Origin: Penicillus capitatus
Taxonomy: Eukaryota > Chlorophyta
Assembly: GCA_965649825.1 (NCBI GenBank)
Contig: OZ287695.1
Coordinates: 1,736,001 to 1,800,000 of the forward strand
DNA: 64,000 bases
Direction of reading: 5' to 3'
In this document: in pieces, positions 1-12,400 of the stretch
Numbering within the stretch: position 1 is the first letter of the stretch
How the letters are laid out: every line of letters starts with the position of its first letter
Notes under the pieces: generated by a model
Database searches by the model: none
What the model saw: the letters and a program-made list of their open reading frames with translations, nothing else
Told to the model about the DNA's origin: nothing
Made by a program: the position numbers and the translations under genes

Positions 1-2
1 AC

Positions 3-1148
3 TGCGAGAGTCAAGTTCGCAAATCAGGAGTGGCACTGTTAAACTTGGTGTCCCACGACAAAGAGATAATGCAGAAACTCGATATGGCAAAAATCATACC
101 CGTACTGGTACGATCCGTCCGTGGCGTGGATGCTGGACTGAGAATGGCATCGTTGCGATGTCTGAAATCTCTCGTGAAGGATTCGGTTCCTAGACTCGAG
201 CTGATAGGCGACTCCATTGCCCAGCACTGGAACGACATCATGCCCAAGCTGCGTGATATGGAGACCCTGCAAGCCATCGAGGACCTGGGCATCTATCCCG
301 AACTCCTCGATCGATTGATTCACGATGTCTATTTCCTTCATCGTTTGCCGAATCTACTGACGTGCAGGTTATGGTCCGTTCGAACGATGGCTTTCCGTTC
401 TCTCTACCCTTTTACGTTAATGGATCGACACAGATGGAAAGTTGTTCGATCTGGGTTACTGCACTTGATATTCAGAGGCTTGTTTGACGGAACAAAGTCC
501 ATCTACATCTCTGCATTGATCTGTCTGTCACAGCTCTGTGCCTGCCGAGAAGTGTTCATGGCAGTTCAAGCAGAGATTGCACGCCAACCTCCGTTCCCCT
601 GCAAAATGGGAGAATACTTGGTGTACTTGGTGCTCTCTTTTCCTTCAGATGATATCGGCCAAGGGGCGTTGAAACTTTTGGGAGAGGCCATCCCCAAAAT
701 ACAATCTCTGCCGCGTCGAATTTTTCCTAATTTGAGTATGATTCTCTCGTCTGGAGATGAAGCGCATCGAACTGGAACGGCAAAACTTGTGACGAAACTG
801 GCGCAGGTCGAGAGATTCAGAGAACGTCTGCTGAAATCGTCGATCGTCACAGATCTGCTCCATCAGGCCAACGACAGCAAAGGATCATGCAAAGCGGCCG
901 TTTTGGAAGCTTTGGCACAGTTCTCTGTTACGAAGCAGGTGGCAGATTGTGTGACATCGACAGATGGCCTCACAGACAGTTTATGGGCTGCTCAAGAATC
1001 GGATGATCATGAATTGGCCGTCGCTGCACTGGAACTGTTGCGCATCTTGTCTGTCAGCTTAGGCGTGGTTCCAGGAGCAGACAATAGGGAACTTAAACTC
1101 TTACCGTGTTCTGACAACAATGACCACAGCAAAAACAACAATGAATGA
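3..1148 (+). CDS. Helical-repeat (ARM/HEAT-like) protein, 5' truncated by the window edge
   Basis: The reading frame is open from the first bases of the window, so the true start lies upstream. The visible 381 codons end at TGA 1146-1148. The protein is rich in short amphipathic helices with Leu/Ile spacing typical of ARM or HEAT solenoids, for example ALLNLVSHDKEIMQKL and KAAVLEALAQFSVTKQV. No catalytic motif is visible and I do not recognise the family. The C terminus is polar, with Asn/Asp/His residues. An AATAAA follows nine bases after the stop. A 41-nt GT-AG stretch near 320-365 could be read as an intron but does not keep the frame needed downstream, so I left the frame uninterrupted. 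The next gene is convergent, 463 bp away. Confidence 0.7.
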   Translation, partial: CESQVRKSGVALLNLVSHDKEIMQKLDMAKIIPVLVRSVRGVDAGLRMASLRCLKSLVKDSVPRLELIGDSIAQHWNDIMPKLRDMETLQAIEDLGIYPELLDRLIHDVYFLHRLPNLLTCRLWSVRTMAFRSLYPFTLMDRHRWKVVRSGLLHLIFRGLFDGTKSIYISALICLSQLCACREVFMAVQAEIARQPPFPCKMGEYLVYLVLSFPSDDIGQGALKLLGEAIPKIQSLPRRIFPNLSMILSSGDEAHRTGTAKLVTKLAQVERFRERLLKSSIVTDLLHQANDSKGSCKAAVLEALAQFSVTKQVADCVTSTDGLTDSLWAAQESDDHELAVAALELLRILSVSLGVVPGADNRELKLLPCSDNNDHSKNNNE

Positions 1149-1611
1149 GAAAGAGGAATAAATTGCAGACATGGCACGACGAAACAGTCCGTCCATTCTT
1201 ATTTTCCCCTATCCATACGTTTATTCTTTCCAAGCGACTTGGTCTGAAGCTATGCCCTGCTCAACAGAAGAACGACAAGTCTTTGTTACTACTTGCGAGT
1301 GAAGTCTCTGAGAAGATCGATATGGGATGGGGGTGGTGCTGTTGTTGTGATACGGAACATTGATTGACAGACACACATGATGAACACGTTCACCTATATT
1401 AAGCTCTGAACAACGGCAGAAATACACAATTTCTAGACGTTGCACAGTTCCCAGATTGATGCTCACACTCCTTCCCCATCCGTCTTTTAAATCTTTGTCC
1501 TTTTTGTTCTGGCCTTTCAGCAACTCACGCATCCAAATGGGAGACCCGTGTGGTTGATGGATAAATGCTGACCAGCATCATCATCATCATGTTCCGTATG
1601 TGTTGTGTGTA
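1149..1611. other. Convergent intergenic region, no gene seen
   Basis: This is the space between the stop of the helical-repeat gene and the stop of the SAICAR synthetase gene on the other strand. AATAAA at 1157-1162 is a plausible polyadenylation signal for the + gene. Short reading frames here have no support. Confidence 0.6.
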
Positions 1612-2903
1612 TCAGATTGCCCAGTTTTTTACATTGTTTGAGATGCTCATCTGCATCTCGTCTCGTTGCAGCGTACGGGCAGCAAAACTCTCTCCGGTGA
1701 TAGATTCGTATAGGAACACGTATCTTGCAGAGAGGGATGCAATGAGGTCGGGGGGCGCTTCAGGTAGCACCTGTAGAATAACATGGAGTGGCGATGCAAG
1801 GCGGGGAACTGGACTTTATCATTATACGGATCACAATTCTGAGCAAACCACAATCTTATGAACTCTTTGTCGATACTTTCGGGCTCTTCACCCAACAAGT
1901 GACGTTCTTCGTAGCTAGAACGCATCCAATATCGACTGGAATCTGGTGTATGGACCTAACGGACATTTAATACCATACTTATTAATAGGTGTGACCTAAA
2001 TGTGTGAGAGGAAGAGCATGCTTACCTCATCCACCAGCACAACATTGCCGTCCTCATCCTTTCCGAACTCGTACTTTGTATCCACTAGGATCAGATCTCG
2101 CAATGCCGCTTCGGACTGACCGCGGGCAAAGAGACTCAGCGCCATGGCCGAAGCTTGGTCCCATTCCTCAGATGTCATGTCTTTTCCTTGCACGATCTCT
2201 TTGGCAGACATCGGTGTGTCATGCTCTTCAGATTTCGACGTCGGTGTGATCACGGGAGCATCGAGCTGGTCGTTTTTCCTCAGTCCATCCGGAAAACGCA
2301 GGCCACAGTATGTTCGTTCCCCTGCCTTGTAATGCGTCCAGAGCGACGTGTTGGTCGATCCTGCACAGAAATACAACACACCCATATCTCCGTCAATTTC
2401 TTATCCGCCAACATAGACGTGCATGTGACCTGTCATGTATCCGCGGACCACAAATTCGACAGGGAAGACCTGCACCTTCTTCATGATCATGACGTTGGGA
2501 TCGGGTACGGCGATCAGACTGTTCGGTACTAGATCTGCCGTTTTTTCAAACCACCAGGCACTCGTCTGATTCAGCACCTGTCCCTTGAAGGGAATCGTCG
2601 TCAAATAACGGTCAAATGCGGTTAAGCGATCGGTCGTCACGATTAACATCCGATCTCCCATGTCATAGACATCTCGCACCTTGCCCTGAACAAACGATGA
2701 CGCACTTTCCCTATACCTCCGAGACGATCTCTCACGCGTTTTTTGACGCCACACTTTAGATTGGTCTCTTTCAGTGTGAAAGGACGTTTGCCATGCGTTT
2801 CGCGTTCGAGTCGTTTTTCGATGCCTTTCAGCGTTTCCCTCGCTGCCCGGGCAATGCGCGGAGGCGTCGAGTGTCCGGGATAGGATAGAGTTACAAACCG
2901 CAT
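1612..2903 (-). CDS. Phosphoribosylaminoimidazole-succinocarboxamide (SAICAR) synthetase, plant-like, monofunctional
   Basis: This is the enzyme of de novo purine synthesis that joins CAIR and aspartate, using ATP, to make SAICAR. Exons in order of translation are 2748-2903, 2430-2685, 2026-2360, 1815-1955 and 1612-1770. The phases agree and give 348 residues. Family motifs run in order: GKVRDVYD near the N terminus, [31 protein letters not shown], then TPDSSRYW and [11 protein letters not shown]. The last stretches closely follow plant SAICAR synthetases, and there is no fused AIR carboxylase as in animals. Introns are 44-70 nt. The 44-nt intron 1771-1814 uses a weak donor (GTCCAG). The ATG at 2903 is one base from the stop codon of the upstream SET2-like gene on the same strand. 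No organelle targeting peptide is obvious. Identity is secure; exon ends are predictions. Confidence 0.93.
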
Positions 2904-2904
2904 G

Positions 2905-5900
2905 TCATGAATGGGTGTTCGACTGTTCCGTTCTGATGTGACTGCTGCGCGTACTCTCGTAGTAATCATGCATCGTCCTGCTCGTGAAGGCTTTGATATT
3001 GAGAGCCAATTTCACTTTGGAGACATGTCTCCGAAGACCATTGCGGGCAAAATCTTTGAAAGCATTCTCTTCGATTTCCATGATGGATGCATAGAGCTTT
3101 CTGAAATGATGGTCCGCTTCGGAGGCACTCAATCTGAGGGGATGTTCTGGTTGTTGATATTTTTGAAGTCGTTGTCGAAGTGTCTGACGCACGAAATCTT
3201 CAAAATCACGACCGAGGTGATCCCATCCCTCCAGTTCTGCCCCGCCACCGTAGCTAGACTCGACCTGAGGCATGACCCGCTGGCGCTTCTGACGCTCATC
3301 GGCAAGATCCCGCGCCTCTTTCGCACGCAACTCCTCACGAGCAATTTCAGCAAAGTGATCCAATTTCCCCAGTTCTTTAGAAAAGAGGCCTAGAAACAGA
3401 AGCACGTAAAATGAGCCATGAGGTAAAGGGCATGCGTACCATCGGATGATAGATCATTCGTTTTTTGAAGCTTGCGGAGGATCCGTTGCTGAATCTCTCG
3501 TCGACGCTTTGCCTTGTGCCCTTCACGAGGCGAACAGCGATCTCTGATCTCTACATCACCATTCAAACCGCGATACGGCATTCTGCGTGTGGTCGAACAA
3601 CACCCACCGCCTTTGGTGCGAATGTCATGCAATCCACCTTGCTGACTCCTGCGTTGATGCTGCAAGTCCATCTCCATCTCTCTCGACAGTTGCGATTTGG
3701 TACATCCAAAACCGGGAGGTAGAGACAGATGCCGCGAGAGTTCAGGCCGATCGTTCTCCCGTTCTTTCTCCTGCGGTAACGGAGGGGGTGGTGGTGGGGG
3801 TTGAAGAAGTGTCTCTGTCATCGAATCTTGTCCATCTCCTGGCGACAGAGGGGCAGAGCCATAGGACAGACGCCCTCGTCCGCCATGCAATTCCGAGAGA
3901 CTGTCTCGACTGCCGGACAGGTGAGATCTCGACCAACGGGATGCTTCCTGCGCCCTGTCTGCCGAAACACTGGACGTCAATGGTAGTTTCTCTCGATGCG
4001 TTGTCTGGGCCTCCAGTCCTTGTTGCCGCGCAATCGACAGTCCAAGATTGCGTACACCATTGTCCTTGTGATAGGTCAATGCAGTGATCAAATTTCCCAT
4101 GGTGCCATGTGCCGATCGTGTCTTGTCAAAGTCTGATTTTTGCAAAGGTAGACAGTCGACGACTCTCAAGATTTTGCGAAGCATCACACTGTACTGTGGA
4201 GCAAAATTCCGACCAATGACTTGCTGCAACTGGCTAAGAATACCGCATTCAATGAATAGATTCCTGGCAACGGGATCGATCGTGTGCTGCACGACATCCA
4301 ATAGCAAAGACAGATCAGCGAACTGTGCCCTCTGTCGGGCCGTCGGTGGTGCCTCATCCATCATGAGCTCATTCACACAGTATCCGGCAACGTACACAGG
4401 CTGCTGTCTTGTCACAGATCGACTTGCTGTGCCCAGGTATATCTGTCCAGCTCGTTCCAACTCTTCTCTCTTTCGTCTCTCTTTCTGTCGAGCCAGTTCT
4501 GCTTCGTGACGTTCCTTTTCGTTCATGCCGATTTCGATGAGATTAAATAGTCGCAGCACTTTGAGGATATTCTTGCGGGATGGACTGTACAGTTTCCCAG
4601 AAGCGGCAGTGATGTCTGCCAGACTAGAATCCACTTCAGATCGCCGCCTCTCTAGATCTCCTTTGGGTCGCATCCATCCCAGTCGATTCCCACGTCTCTC
4701 CGTTAGGGTTCCAGTCAACAGCGATCGACTACGACCACGTGTCCTTTTGCGAAGGGAAGAACGGCTCGTGCTTTCCCGACCAGATGACAGACGCTCACTG
4801 CTATCACCCGAAGAAGACTCCCTTGGTGCCACCACCTGCATGCCAGCATCTGTTGCACTCTCAGCATCTAAGCTATTCGCAAGCAACTCCAGTCCGTGTT
4901 TGGCATAGAGATCTCTCAGACGTGCCCGAATCTGCTCAACGGAACACACCACCTCTGCCTGTAACCCAACTTGGTGTGCAAGGATCGCTCGCATGACATC
5001 ATCGATATCGTCCTCTTTGAGCATGATGGGATCGGGCACGTCGTCTTTTAGAGGATCGAAGGGGTGCTCTTCCAGAGGTGCCGTTTCCGTATCCGATTTC
5101 TGTCCTCCCCCAATGGTTCCGGTACAATTGCTCGATCCACAGCAGCAGCGTATGGGCTTTTCCGTTTGGAAATTGTAGTTAAACGTGAGCTCTTCTCCTG
5201 CCTTGATGGTGCGCAGGGCAAAAAAGCCAACCCTCAAATCTCCTTTCACCACCCACTTTTGCGTTTCGCAGTTCGGCAGACAGCTATGATTCATGAAACG
5301 CCCGACATTGCCCATTCGACATGCATCAATGACCTCTCCGTTTCCAATCTGCATGAAATAGTAATGCTTATGACCGTTCTCTGCATAAAACGTTCGCCGT
5401 CTCAGATACTCAGCTTCATCAACAATTTCTCCCATATACTCCGTCACAAAATCGCCTTCCTGAATCATTGCTGTACTGAACAAGCCAAAGCCTTTCATTC
5501 CAGCACGCCTCTGTGGACACAGCACAGAACAGTCACATCACATGTCATCTCTGCACATGGTGCTTGATCACAATTTCGACGGGCCCGTGTTGTCGACGTG
5601 CAAAGCGTTGATTCGTACAGGCAGAACCACATGGGCAGAATCCCTACGGATAGCATTGTGAAACGATAGACTGGCAATATCCATCGTCCTACATTCGTGC
5701 ATTCGATGTTCAGCATCCTGTTGATACAGTTTTCAAGACAGCCCTGTCCTCCAACAGGACGACACTGACAAATCGCTATGTCATCCTCTTTCCACGATTT
5801 TCGCCTCTTGTAGGTGTAGACATTCCCTTCAATCTCTTGCCAGATAACAGGAGGTACTAATTTCTTTGCTTTTGCCAGTTCCTAGTGGCACAGCAAAAAG

Positions 5901-6372
5901 TGTGACCCCTAAAATCTCGTGGAAAACACGACATACGCGTTTTCTATAGATGGCGTCTATTTCGGAATCGGTCAAGACTTGTGGAATATCACAGCTCGCC
6001 TGTTTTACGTCTGGGTTCTGGAAACAGTACCTATGACGATGATGCAAAACCACTGAGGGCAGTGAAGCGTCATACCATGTCTCTTTTTGAATGGCATTGT
6101 TAAAGTCTTCGAGTTTCAACCCGCGCCACTTTTGGCATTTGTCGCACTGCACCCATTCCCATTCCAGTTCCATCGTTCCAAACAGTACAAACGATGCAGC
6201 GGCGTCGAATGTCGTCTTCTTTCCGCCTGTCACATCACTCAGGACATCCCCTAGTGATGCACTCGATTTATTGACCACGGCACTCTCAGCGCCCACACCT
6301 CCCCTGTATCCGTCTCATCGTGGCGGCGCCTCTCATCCAAAAAGGGGGCAGGAGATCCGACAAAGGGTCCAT
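2905..6372 (-). CDS. Histone H3K36 methyltransferase, SET2/ASHH2 type (CW-AWS-SET-postSET-SRI)
   Basis: Predicted exons are 6362-6372, 6076-6303, 5937-6030, 5693-5881, 5557-5643, 3440-5510 and 2905-3389, giving 1054 residues with consistent phases. Visible domains: a CW zinc finger (residues about 54-105, VQCDKCQKWRGL then NPDV...SCDIPQ); an AWS domain with CLENCINRMLNIEC and CPCGSACTN; a SET domain (about 205-322) with HYYFMQI, RFMNHSCLPNCETQKW and GEELTFNYNF; a post-SET CCCGSSNCTG; and near the C terminus an SRI-like helical domain around FVRQTLRQRLQKYQQPEHP. SRI domains bind the phosphorylated C-terminal domain of RNA polymerase II, so a role in co-transcriptional H3K36 methylation is inferred. 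The middle holds Ser/Arg-rich and proline-run low-complexity sequence. The 11-nt first exon is the least certain part. It is divergent from the Rav1-like gene by 70 bp. Confidence 0.9.
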
Positions 6373-6442
6373 CCACTTTAACAGGGGGTCGTTAAATAGG
6401 GACACATCAAGGGCTCATGGCACAGTTGGTGTCATTTGTCTA
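6373..6442. promoter_or_regulatory. Shared head-to-head promoter of the SET2-like and DmX/Rav1 genes
   Basis: Only 70 bp separate the two predicted start codons, which point away from each other, so both 5' leaders and any core promoter must lie here or overlap coding sequence. The segment holds an AT-rich patch (TATTTAAC) but no clear TATA box for either side. If the short first exon of the SET2-like gene is wrong, the interval changes. Confidence 0.5.
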
Positions 6443-9400
6443 ATGGAAAGTGGCATCATTGAGCTTAGTCTGCTGAGTCGGTCGCTCGGACCGGCATGCA
6501 GCAACGTCGAATTTCTCTTCCTCGGACAAAGACGTCGCATCTACCGTGCCTATGGCGTCCCGGGAGGAGCGATTCTGATTCAAAGGCTTCCGGTAAGCCA
6601 CTCCGTGCCCTTCCTTTGACCGAGCTCGGCTCAGGTGACGAAGAGAGATCTTTCCAAGGAGTCCGCAATAACCGAAATCGTGATAGATGGTGTGCGGAGC
6701 ACCACCACGAGTCGGATTGACGATATTCTGCGCATTGCCCATAATCATGGCGAAACATGTATCATGGCAGCAACCTCGCAGACGGATCTCAGTATCATAT
6801 CCCTTTTGCCATTCCATGAAGCGACGAGCATTGACCCCAAACAGAATCCTGTTTACAAGAGATTGCTGTCAATTCCGTTTCCGGGTGTGGTGGCGATGGA
6901 ATGGACCAGAAACGGAGAAGGACTGGTGCTGAGTGACGCTAAGGGATACGTGACGTGTCTTGGCATCACTGTTCATCACAAGCCTCCTCCGACTGAAACC
7001 CTAACACGGCGCTCCCTTCTTTATGATATGACAGGGAGCATTGAGATTCTCTGGGTCGAGGAAATGAAGAGCCCTTGTGAGATCCTTTGCCCGGGAGATA
7101 CCATTGAGAGTCCCTGCGCCACCGCTGCCTCTTCCTTGAGCCTTTCGGTCGATCTATTCACGCCTGCTGCACCGGAGATGGAAAGACAGACGCTGATGTT
7201 GGCAGCTCCCTTAACAGGGATGGCATGGAGTCGTGTTCGGACGCCTCCGGCAGCATCCATGAAACCGTGTCTTCTGACAGTCGAGTCCAACGGAGTGCTG
7301 CGAATTTGGGCGGAATCGCCCAAGCCTATCTCATCTTACCTTGGCTGCAGTCGGCTCCAATCCACTTCGGACCCCGTACAGGCGGCAACGGCCTATCATG
7401 TGGAGCTTGTCATCGAGCCACAAGATCCAGATCTCGTGCCACATTCCATGCAAGCCTGTTGGGCCGATGCCTTTCCGGAGAGTGAAGAAGATCCGAGACT
7501 TGCATGGATCATCGCGACGTACCAGGCGAAGAGAACGGGAGGTATTGAGGAATGCTGTGCTGTCTATGTGGTGCATGGATTGCCAGTGGAACTGCAGGGA
7601 ACGCAAATCACCTGCAGCTATGCCACAACTTTTCTGCACAGTTCCTGCGCCTTCGAGTCAAGATGTCTGCCAGCGACGACACTCCGAGCTGTCCTCTTGC
7701 GTTTCGAGCCGACGCCGCTGATTCTGATGGCAGAATCTGGTCGTCTACAAAATCGCATTGAGACACGAACAGCGCTGCTCTGTGTCGATACCCTGCCTCC
7801 AGATTCTCTCCATCTGCATCTTGAGAGCACATCCATTCACGAAATCTTGGGATTTGCATCCGTCGTACAGCAGTTGGTAGCCCATCCAGTACACGACTGC
7901 GTTTGCGTATTGACAGCAGATCGCATGGTGAGTATCTGGGACCTTTGGCCTGTCAGAAAACTCGCCGACATCCAAGCAGACGATTTCGGAATCGGTCATG
8001 GCGTTTATGCACTGACCTGGATGGATCTTGGACATCATTACGGAGAACTGGGTCACGTTTTGCTGCTGGGTGACGAAGGAGCCGTCGTGTGTCTTCTCAT
8101 GGCAGATCATCACAATGGCAAACCTGTTGTGTCGATCGACGTTCTTGCATCTCATACCTATCCACAACGCCTCTATCCTGTTTCTCTGATCTCGTTGCCG
8201 TGCCCGTCATCCCCCGGAGGACACAAGATGACGTATCTGATCCGGGCACGAAGTGCAGATATCGAAATCGACGATGACGATGAAGCCAGCATCTATGTCA
8301 CACTTTCGGTCAATCAAATGGACAGCGACACGCACGACATCGATATTCAGCAAAGCGCAGAATTTCATCTCTTCCGGTCATCGGAGGGGTGCCGTTACAC
8401 TGTGTTGGATACCATTCGTCACAGTGTGGGCGGAGTGGTTGCCGGAACACGAGGCGGCACACTCGAATTCTTCAAATGCTCTGGAGAGAACATCCCTGAG
8501 CATGTTTCTTCCTTTGCTCTGTCATCAGAGAACGATCGACCTTCTTTCATCTCCTGCCTTTCATCTTGTACCCAAGCAGCCTACATTGCATGCGTCACCT
8601 CTTTTGACGAGCATCAGAACGAAGACAAGATCCACATTCTGCAATCGGAGTCAACCTGCGGCCAACTTGACTATCGCTTGGAGGATTGTTTTGTGTCGCC
8701 CTCTGGCATCGTCTCTCAGATCTCTTGGGTCCAGACGCCGTCTCCCTTTCGTCATCTCGTGATAGGATATCAAGCTGGGCAAGTCGATATCTTTGTTCGC
8801 AAGAGGCAAGGTTTGTGGGTGCCTGTGGGTACCTATCTTAGCAGTCTGGAACTGACAACGCTGACAACGACCAAACGGGGATTGCCTATTGTGGGTGCTG
8901 GACGTCACATGCTTTTCCTTTCAAGCGATGCACATACATTCAGCGCCGATGTATTGGATGATACAGCCGTTATGCAGATGGCTTTGGCCATCGGTGGGGC
9001 CTTCCAAGACTATCATCACATACCGTTGCTCACGCTTTTGCAAATTGGACATCTTCATTCTATTGACATCGCACTCAACGAAATGACGGAGTTCTTAAAG
9101 GAATGGGAGAGTACCCCTGAAGATGAGCACCTAGAAGAAATCTTTACCACCACGATCAACGGACCTCCAAGCCTACTGGACCAGACATTTGCCGAGTCCA
9201 TTGTCCCACCCGTCAACGGACTGCTTTTTGGAGACGACACACTTTTTTGTGTGCCATTCAAGGAACACGAAGGCCATGCGTTTTCTGAAGACATGGCCCC
9301 GGATGCACCATCTGTGTTGCCTGTAACGAATAGATCGCCAGCAGCCGCAGAAGATCCTGGACTGTTGACGGGGCAATTTGATTTCACTCGATTCAGCAAT

Positions 9401-12400
9401 TTCTCAATGGCGCCTCAACCGGCGACAACCTACGAAGCAAGTGGATTACTAGACATGTCTGCATTAGGCATGAGCTTTGGAATGCCTTCTCCTCAACCCG
9501 AAGTGCCTAACGAATCCGATATCCAGGAAGCGTCAAATCCGTCAGAAGAGAACGTCGAGCCGTCAAAGGAAGACAATGAAAATGACGGCGATGTCGATGA
9601 AGAAGAATGCATCCTGTTCACATTAGATGCCGATTTTGACGAACAGTGCCGTGCAATGCTGCAGCTCAAAGAACCGGGGGACCTTACTTTTGATCAAGGC
9701 TACATTCGTGGCGTTCTCGAGCAATATGTCAACTCAGATGCCGATCAAGCTCTGCCTCTTAGCAGTTTGCTGAAGCTATCGAAGAACAATGCCAATCTGT
9801 TGCTGGACCTTATCAACAAATACAATGCATGGACCAAGGACATGTCAAAGGCCGTGCTCGACATCCCTGGTATGAAATTCCTGGCCGCTGTCAAACTGAG
9901 TCCACTGTCCATGAAATGCCAACCAAGGCGTACCGAATCAAAGAACCTCACGTCAGAACTCCTCAAAAAAGAAGACTATCTTGCCTCTTTTCTCGGCATT
10001 TCTTTTTATCAGTCCGTCATCTCCGAAGCATCTGTCGCCACAAGTGTATCTGACTCTTCGTTGGTGGATGATCGATTGGCTGAAGGATACATTTCGTGGC
10101 CAGAGAGCGTTGGAATTGTATCCGGAATTGAAGCTGTTCATATTCTGTGGGCATTGGAAACGGATGATGCCTCACATCTTTTATCTGTCTGCCTTGATGC
10201 TACGGCCGAAGCAGGCAGCCACAATGGAAAGTTGTCCACTGGGTACTCATGGGAGAAATTGAAGTCAATTGGAGCTGGATTCTGGATTCGAGACCCAGAA
10301 GCCGCAATCCGTGTGGCTGACGAAATTGCCAAAGATCAGTTTCGAAAGAACAACGATCCTCATGACTGCGCCCTGATGTACATTGCTCTGAAGAAGAAGG
10401 TGCTTTTGAGTCGGCTCTTTCGAAGCAATGGCAATGCACGTGTGGCCACACTACTGGCAAAAGATTTCAGCCAAAACCACAATCGACATGCTGCGGCAAA
10501 GAATGCCTATGTGTTACTCGGCCAGCACCGCTACAGTCTGGCCGCCGCTTTCTTTCTAGTGGGCGGTTACATCCACGATGCCATTGGCGTGTGTGCCAAA
10601 GAAATGAAAGATCCACAGCTTGCGCTGTTTCTGACGACGCTTTTGCGGACAAGGGATGCAGGACTCGTCCATGAAATCATCATGAAGGTATGGATGAAGG
10701 AGCATCGCCTTGTGAAATATGGCATGGTGGTGATGTCTAGGAGGTCTTTCCTCATGCCGTGGCGACGGATGATCGCGTGGCGCAAGGAATGCTTCTGTGG
10801 CTCATGGATCAAAAGATGGAAGCACTGAAGGCGATCACCACTGTCAAAGCACTCAAATCTGAGCTCTCTATCCACGACCGCACTGTATCCAAGATACTCC
10901 TTCTGCAGTTTGTGTTTTGGAGAGGGCTGATGCAGTTGAATCGAAGGTTAAGAGCATGGATCAAAATCCACAGCCGCCAAACAATGATGCCATTTTGCTG
11001 TAGATATGTGCCATTGTGGATGTTTGATCAAATCAAGAGCGTTGCAGCTCATTGTGCCCATGTCCTCGAGGCATGTGGAATGCCATCGTTGGCATTGAGA
11101 GCCCTGATGGTCGGTCGAGATCTGGAGAACCAGTTACCGAATCCACGCGATACAAGTCTCTATCACGCATGGAGTACCCGTCTTGCAACGGCCATGATGA
11201 TAACCCATCTGCCATCGCCGCATGTATCTGCACGCACGTTAGAGATCTCTGCTGACAATCGATTGCCCTTTAGGCAGTCAACGCACGAGATCCAGCGATG
11301 ATACTGTGGCATCAGCATGTTCAACAGGATGTGGAGACATTGAGCGAATTTGGTGTGGAAGTCGATGGGGATATCGTTTTTGAACATATGCAGTATGTCA
11401 TGGACTGTCTCTATGACGTCCCATCAGCTCCTGTCTTTCCTAAGCAGGCATCGCAGCCGCCAGATCTCAGCGGACCAAGTAACACTCGGTTTTCCTGGCG
11501 CAAGATTCACATGTCTGCACAGATGGTCGATTCACGGCACCCTCTCCGATTCCTGCCTACTTAAGGATGCCCATCTCCACAACCAAGGACGCAGAGGAAG
11601 AAGCCAGCGTCGACGAGATTGCCAGTCTCCAATCGAGCGATCTGTTGCATGTGGAAGGAGATCGTTGTGTGGGCGTGTGTTTCTCACGCAATGAAGGATT
11701 CTTTGGAGTACGCAATCCCACAACCAAACGGGTTGCCGTTGCCACAGGAAAACATGGCATTCACTACATTGACTGGGATCCTGTCGAAGACCCTCAGTCC
11801 ATGGCCGCCTATCGTAACATCCCTATACCCCCTGCTCTCCACGACCCTCTCTGTATACGTACAGATGCCCTGTATGAGAAATTCGAGAAGGAGAGATGGC
11901 CATCGCTGAGTTGGTTAAGAGACACAACGGCACTTGACCATCAAGGGAATGCCATCTCTATGAAAGAGATTCTATCGGGGCCTCTAAAATCCCATCCGTC
12001 TTCAAGCTTCTTCCTCTCAGGCAACACATCCAATGCATTTGTGCCGTCTGTCTGAAATGACGCGCTGCAGGTTGTGGAGAGGAGTCCATTCTGTTGTGGC
12101 AGTATGGTATGGGAACACCATGTGCCAGATTTGCATTGGAATCGAGCACGGGGACAGGCTTCGAGACCATGCATCGTCTCAGCTGGAGTGCAACAGGAGA
12201 CAGAGTTGCCGCTGTGGGCTACAGCGGAATGTGTGCCCTGTGGGATGTCACATCAGCCCATTATAACCAAGCAATTGGCCGAACCGATTGGTCCTACAAA
12301 GTAACCCCCTGCTCTTATCTATGAACCCTAACAGAATCCACCCCGTCATGCAGATCGCGCCAAAGAAAGGGTATGACGTGGAGTTTGTCATGGGCAGTGG

